8,522 nucleotides of DNA, from the NCBI GenBank assembly GCA_014523495.1, contig JAATVM010000235.1, positions 1-8,522 of the forward strand, written 5' to 3'. The notes under the pieces were generated by a model. It did no database searches. It saw only the letters and a list, made by a program, of their open reading frames with translations, and was not told the origin of the DNA. Shown here in pieces: positions 6,370 through 8,522 of the stretch (its first letter is position 1; each line of letters opens with the position of its first letter). The DNA is from Nitrososphaerales archaeon TH1920. Lineage in GTDB: Archaea > Thermoproteota > Nitrososphaeria > Nitrososphaerales > Nitrososphaeraceae. Position numbers and translations under genes: made by a program.

Positions 6370-6396
6370 TTGTTCCTTTTTTTGAATAGGGAACAA
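6370..6396. repeat. Hairpin-forming inverted repeat TTGTTCC/GGAACAA
   Basis: A perfect 7-base stem, 6370-6376 against 6390-6396, with a 13-base loop that contains seven T. It lies in gene-free DNA between the receiver gene and the DUF4760-like gene. It could be a regulator binding site or a transcript-end structure. Confidence 0.45.
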
Positions 6397-6491
6397 GTAA
6401 ATTTTCGGATCAGAAGATTTTTGGTAAGACTATCATCGGCTCTGTTATTTTGATAATCCTTTGAGGAAGCGTTATTTCTCATATATTGAAT

Positions 6492-6520
6492 AAACTAATT
6501 AGTTACTTCTAAATTAGTTT
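6492..6520. repeat. Perfect 9-base inverted repeat AAACTAATT/AATTAGTTT
   Basis: Arms at 6492-6500 and 6512-6520 with an 11-base spacer, starting 36 bases after the stop of the response-regulator gene (minus strand). A transcript of that gene would form a stable hairpin at its 3' end; alternatively it is a two-half-site binding sequence with centres about two helix turns apart. Confidence 0.55.
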
Positions 6521-6556
6521 GGTAAATTACATACAATATCTGTTGGACTCAAAATT

Positions 6557-6976
6557 TTACGATTTTTCGCTTATGCCTTTTTGATAAAGATTCAATTCAT
6601 CTCTTACTCTTTGGTATAGTCTATTCATCGTGACAGGTTTTTCAATAGATGAGTTTATCACTGCTTCTTTCATATATTGCTGGTACAATTCATCTTCCTC
6701 AAAATTATAAGCACTCATCAATATCGTTCTTACTTTAGGATTCGAAGTCTTTACTTTTTTGAGTAATTCTAAGCCATTCAGACCTGGCATTCTTAGATCA
6801 GAAATAACTAAGGCATAATTCACATTGTTCTCTGTAAAGTGCTCGAATGCGATGACGGGATCGATGAAAGAGAAAACTGATATTCCATCAATATTTTCTC
6901 GCAAAGCCTCATGAAAGAGTTTAGTAATATAAATCTCATCATCTACTATGCTAACAATTCTCTTGTTGTTAAACAA
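6557..6976 (-). CDS. Stand-alone response regulator receiver (CheY-like)
   Basis: A 139-residue single-domain receiver of a two-component system, taking a phosphoryl group from a histidine kinase not present in this window. All key residues are in place: acidic pair Asp12-Asp13 (IVDDE), phosphorylated Asp60 in VISDLRMPGLNGLELL, Ser88 in LMSAYNF and Lys113 in IEKPVTM. The loop after the MSAY strand (NFEEDELYQQYMKEAVINSS) is some residues longer than in CheY. There is no DNA-binding or enzyme output domain; about 20 residues follow the last helix. Such lone receivers act by protein-protein contact. Start is TTG at 6976: an in-frame stop lies two codons upstream and no ATG is nearby. A 13-base palindrome (6965-6977) covers the start codon. 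A G-rich GGGGGAT sits 8-14 bases upstream and could help ribosome binding. Confidence 0.92.
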   Translation of the reverse strand: MFNNKRIVSIVDDEIYITKLFHEALRENIDGISVFSFIDPVIAFEHFTENNVNYALVISDLRMPGLNGLELLKKVKTSNPKVRTILMSAYNFEEDELYQQYMKEAVINSSIEKPVTMNRLYQRVRDELNLYQKGISEKS

Positions 6977-6977
6977 C
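6965..6977. promoter_or_regulatory. Palindrome over the start codon of the receiver gene
   Basis: GTTGTT-A-AACAAC is a perfect 13-base palindrome that includes the TTG start codon (6974-6976, minus strand). It could be an operator or mask the start; it also encodes the Asn-Asn of the N-terminus, so chance is possible. Confidence 0.3.
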
Positions 6978-7060
6978 TCTTATCCCCCGATACGATATAG
7001 ACACCACATCACTCCATTTAGCCTTTAATAATATTGCCACTTCGTCTAGTTAAGTTTTTA

Positions 7061-7254
7061 GTGACTTTTACCAAAAACCTGTTGCGTAATATAGAAAATC
7101 ACAAAAAGTCTTATCCAAATATCGAGCACATTGGTCCAACAGTCATGTCCGCGCATAATACTGTGATATCTGTTCATTGCTAAAAAGAATTTATTATGCA
7201 CTTAGTCGTCATGACGTGGATGAGGACGTATTAAAGAATCTCTGGATCGACTAA
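7061..7254 (+). pseudogene. Possible decayed or frameshifted small gene in the divergent region
   Basis: The 380 bases between the receiver and the cupin gene are not obviously empty. One plus-strand frame from GTG 7061 reads VTFTKNLLRNIENHKKSYPN and IEHIGPTVMSAHNTVISVHC before stopping at 7181-7183. The neighbouring frame, open from 7159, reads CDICSLLKRIYYALSRHDVD and EDVLKNLWID and stops at 7252-7254. Going from the first to the second again needs one extra base, the same sense as the other frameshifts in this window. Joined they would give a charged helical protein of about 64 residues. No family is recognised and no start is sure, so this is only a candidate remnant. The rest of the stretch should carry the divergent promoters of the two neighbouring genes. 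Confidence 0.25.
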
Positions 7255-7320
7255 AGTGAACCAAAGGTATAGACATACTTTAGTGCAATTAAATACTAGA
7301 ATTGTAGGTCATTGACAAAT

Positions 7321-7334
7321 GCTTAATAATTACC
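7321..7334 (+). promoter_or_regulatory. Possible TATA box of the cupin gene
   Basis: GCTTAATAATTACC lies 25-38 bases before the ATG at 7359, a good archaeal TATA position. It is the strongest such box on the plus strand here. Confidence 0.4.
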
Positions 7335-7358
7335 AAATCATCTCAGAGTTGAAATTCA

Positions 7359-7721
7359 ATGGCAAGAATCATTAAAAAGAATCCTAATAACGCACCGGAC
7401 GAGACAAGAACATTTGAGAAGGGTAAAGTAGAGATCGTGAGTTTGAACGATGTTACGATAGGAAGAGCAGAGTTCGAGGCTGGATGGAGTTGGGAGAAAT
7501 GCGTCAAACCGATAGCAAAAACAAATAGTTGTGAAGCACCACACACTCAATATGTGGTCTCCGGAAGAATGAAAGTTGTCATGGATGATGGAACAGAAGA
7601 AGAATTTGGTCCAGGTGACGTCGGGATCGTTCCGCCAGGCCACAATGCGTGGGTAGTTGGAGATGAGAAATGCGTAGCAATTGATTTTACAGGTATGACG
7701 ACGTATGCAAAAAATCAATAA
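7359..7721 (+). CDS. Small single-domain cupin protein
   Basis: A 120-residue protein with one cupin beta-barrel. The stretch EAGWSWEKCVKPIAKTNSCE (40-59), PHTQYVVSGRMKVVMDDGTE (61-80) and the second motif GPGDVGIVPPGHNAWVVGDE (84-103) match a well-known group of small bacterial and archaeal cupins. Of the usual metal ligands, His62 and His95 are visible; the first motif has PHTQY in place of HxH, so any metal site is reduced, as is common in this group. Function is not established; members bind small ligands or metals. No signal peptide, so cytoplasmic. The body of the gene has more G+C than its surroundings (60 of 120 bases at 7561-7680), which may mean acquisition by transfer. It has its own TATA-like box and is followed by a T run, so it is probably transcribed alone. 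Confidence 0.9.
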   Translation: MARIIKKNPNNAPDETRTFEKGKVEIVSLNDVTIGRAEFEAGWSWEKCVKPIAKTNSCEAPHTQYVVSGRMKVVMDDGTEEEFGPGDVGIVPPGHNAWVVGDEKCVAIDFTGMTTYAKNQ

Positions 7722-7753
7722 GTATCCAATTACAGATAAATTCCATTCCATTA

Positions 7754-7760
7754 TTTTTTT
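7754..7760 (+). terminator. T-run terminator after the cupin gene
   Basis: Seven T in a row 33 bases past the cupin stop, with no hairpin; the usual form of archaeal intrinsic terminator. Confidence 0.4.
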
Positions 7761-7850
7761 CAATTCTTTAATATGCCAGGTCTAGAATTTTTAATTGGAA
7801 CTATAAATGAGACTTAAGAAATGCAATTACGTTTGAACATAAGTCTTCGG

Positions 7851-7894
7851 CCGTCGATACCCACCATGCTATCGGTTCTAAAATAGGATTCTGA
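7851..7894 (+). repeat. 44-base dispersed repeat, copy B
   Basis: It matches 3361-3404 at 41 of 44 positions. The frame containing it is open from 7811 and reads DLRNAITFEHKSSAVDTHHA-IGSKIGF before TGA at 7892-7894. The three base changes alter the protein (Gly to Asp, Asp to His), while the last 27 bases are unchanged. Upstream DNA shows only short likeness to copy A (Glu-His, then Ser-Ser, then the shared end), as if about nine codons were deleted, and no start codon is in frame. Probably a truncated copy of the gene at 3244-3404. Confidence 0.8.
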
Positions 7895-7954
7895 AATAGG
7901 AACGAACTACTGAGCTTTTAACTTTTCTAATTCATACTTTAGATTACAAATTTA

Positions 7955-7980
7955 GGTGGGCTTGTCGGGATTCGAACCCT
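7955..7980 (-). pseudogene. tRNA 3'-end fragment (T-arm and acceptor strand)
   Basis: Read on the minus strand: GGGTTCGAATCCC, the canonical T-loop/B-box, followed by GA, then CAAGCCC as the acceptor strand, then A-CC as if a discriminator and CC(A) were encoded. The outer two pairs of the T-stem are lost (CAGGG against CCCGA), no matching 5' acceptor strand GGGCTTG is found in the flanking 150 bases, and no anticodon arm can be folded. It is therefore a fragment, not a tRNA gene. Such 3' ends are typical integration sites, so it may be a leftover attachment site of an element that is gone or lies outside the window. Confidence 0.45.
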
Positions 7981-8243
7981 GCATGTAGTAGGGTTCTATT
8001 AAGTTGTATTAAGCTTTTTGCTTTATCCATGAAAACTACATTCATTCTTTAACTATCGTAAAAGGTTTACTTGGATTAATCTTTTCAACGTACAATTGAA
8101 GACTGTTAGAGCATTGAACGAATCCTCATTACTTAGGCATATACTACAGAACCATGTAGCAAATTGAAGTCCTTCGTTTCATAGAGTCGGGTATGATTTT
8201 TGTTAAGATGTTAATAACTTGCCTCTGCTCAAAGGTTAAAATC
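7981..8243. other. Intergenic stretch without a clear gene
   Basis: No convincing gene. Short open frames exist on both strands, for example a 33-codon minus-strand frame from ATG 8245 to 8144 (MILTFEQRQVINILTKIIPD...) that would be divergent from the RDD gene. It has plausible codons but no recognised family and no clear promoter, so it is not called. AT-rich bases at 8238-8250 are a possible TATA box for the RDD gene. Confidence 0.35.
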
Positions 8244-8279
8244 ATATATGTCAAGCGGGTACCATTATTGATAAGAAAA

Positions 8280-8522
8280 GTGGGTTCATCAAACAGCGGT
8301 TCACCTCCAGCGTCAAATACTGGAGAAGATAATCGCACTGTAGAAATAATATTAGCTAGTTGGGCGGATAGATTTTTGGCATGGTTAATTGATTTTATTA
8401 TAGTATCAATAGGTTTAGGAATACTGTTTGCATTGATGGCATTTCCATTTTGGTTCTCCTTCTATAGTAGCGATGTAGCGTTAGAGCAAACGAATTTTGG
8501 AACGTTTCACTATCTTCTGTCA
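8280..8522 (+). CDS. RDD-family membrane protein, N-terminal part (runs off the window)
   Basis: The frame is open to the last base. After a polar, Ser/Pro/Asn-rich leader (VGSSNSGSPPASNTGEDNRT) comes VEIILASWADRFLAWLIDF, the characteristic start of an RDD domain (the Arg...Asp signature around the first helix), then IIVSIGLGILFALMAFPFWF as the first membrane helix and a loop with YSSDVALEQTNFGTF. RDD proteins are small polytopic membrane proteins, some linked to ion transport; their precise role is usually unknown. The start is uncertain. GTG at 8280 is used here; TTG 8268 is in the same frame; ATG 8248 (MSSGYHY-stop) would join if one base is missing near 8265-8269, giving MSSGYHYLIRKVGSSNSG. 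Family is fairly sure, start is not. Confidence 0.75.
   Translation, partial: MGSSNSGSPPASNTGEDNRTVEIILASWADRFLAWLIDFIIVSIGLGILFALMAFPFWFSFYSSDVALEQTNFGTFHYLLS

Larger units (their letters stand above)
6210..6556. other. Very AT-rich intergenic stretch with two inverted repeats
   Basis: Nearly 350 bases with no gene on either strand (only 13 of 60 bases are G or C at 6241-6300). It contains the two inverted repeats listed separately at 6370-6396 and 6492-6520. A 19-codon frame from an ATG at 6264 (MNKLFIIIISSCSK...) has no support and is not called. Confidence 0.5.

Noticed and set aside
7343..7763. Two minus-strand open frames (67 and 135 codons)
   Set aside because: They are shadows of the cupin gene, which has clear family motifs on the plus strand.
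8144..8338. Minus-strand 64-codon frame
   Set aside because: Its first half is antisense to the RDD gene. The second half from the ATG at 8245 could be a 33-residue product, but nothing supports it beyond plausible codons.
1..8522. CRISPR array, transposase or integrase
   Set aside because: No regularly spaced repeats and no recombinase motifs were found on either strand; the only dispersed repeat is the 44-base pair.

Overview
The window looks like a piece of an ammonia-oxidising archaeal genome (Thaumarchaeota/Nitrososphaerota), most like the soil group I.1b (Nitrososphaera/Nitrosocosmicus type). The grounds are indirect: AT-rich DNA, AT-rich TATA-like boxes about 25-35 bases upstream of starts (short or absent leaders), several TTG/GTG starts, a secreted plastocyanin-like copper protein with an ALA|Q-type signal peptide, a type II NADH dehydrogenase, and a stand-alone CheY-like receiver. 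No rRNA or other phylogenetic marker is present, so the assignment is inference.

Layout. Bases 61-3171 (+ strand) hold a redox/membrane block: a cupredoxin gene (frameshifted), a two-helix membrane protein (frameshifted) coupled through an ATGA overlap to an unidentified soluble protein (probably also frameshifted), and a 662-residue NDH-2-type flavoprotein with an unusual N-terminal multi-span membrane domain and a C2H2 zinc finger. Bases 3172-3657 hold a short frameshifted gene whose 3' end is repeated at 7851-7894, and perhaps one more tiny gene. A SnoaL/NTF2-like gene (3658-4041, +) converges on a minus-strand group: a SAM methyltransferase, a 103-residue unknown, a membrane-anchored DUF4760-like protein and a lone response-regulator receiver. 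Two very AT-rich intergenic stretches in that group carry clear inverted repeats. A plus-strand cupin gene (7359-7721) of higher GC content follows. Bases 7722-8279 hold the second repeat copy and a decayed tRNA 3' end. The window closes inside an RDD-family membrane protein.

A theme runs through the plus strand. At least three short genes (61-509, 564-751, 3244-3404) become single sensible proteins if one base is restored in or beside a short A or T run; 748-1226 and the start of the RDD gene fit the same pattern. All are apparent one-base losses, whereas the long genes are intact. This suggests either homopolymer deletions in the source assembly or decay of small genes, and it must be settled before any is called a true pseudogene.

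Functionally, the cupredoxin, the small membrane protein and the NDH-2 fusion suggest an electron-transfer neighbourhood at the membrane: a blue-copper carrier outside and a flavin NADH:quinone oxidoreductase on the cytoplasmic face. The genes after 3172 look like independently transcribed accessory genes. No CRISPR array, transposase or integrase is visible.
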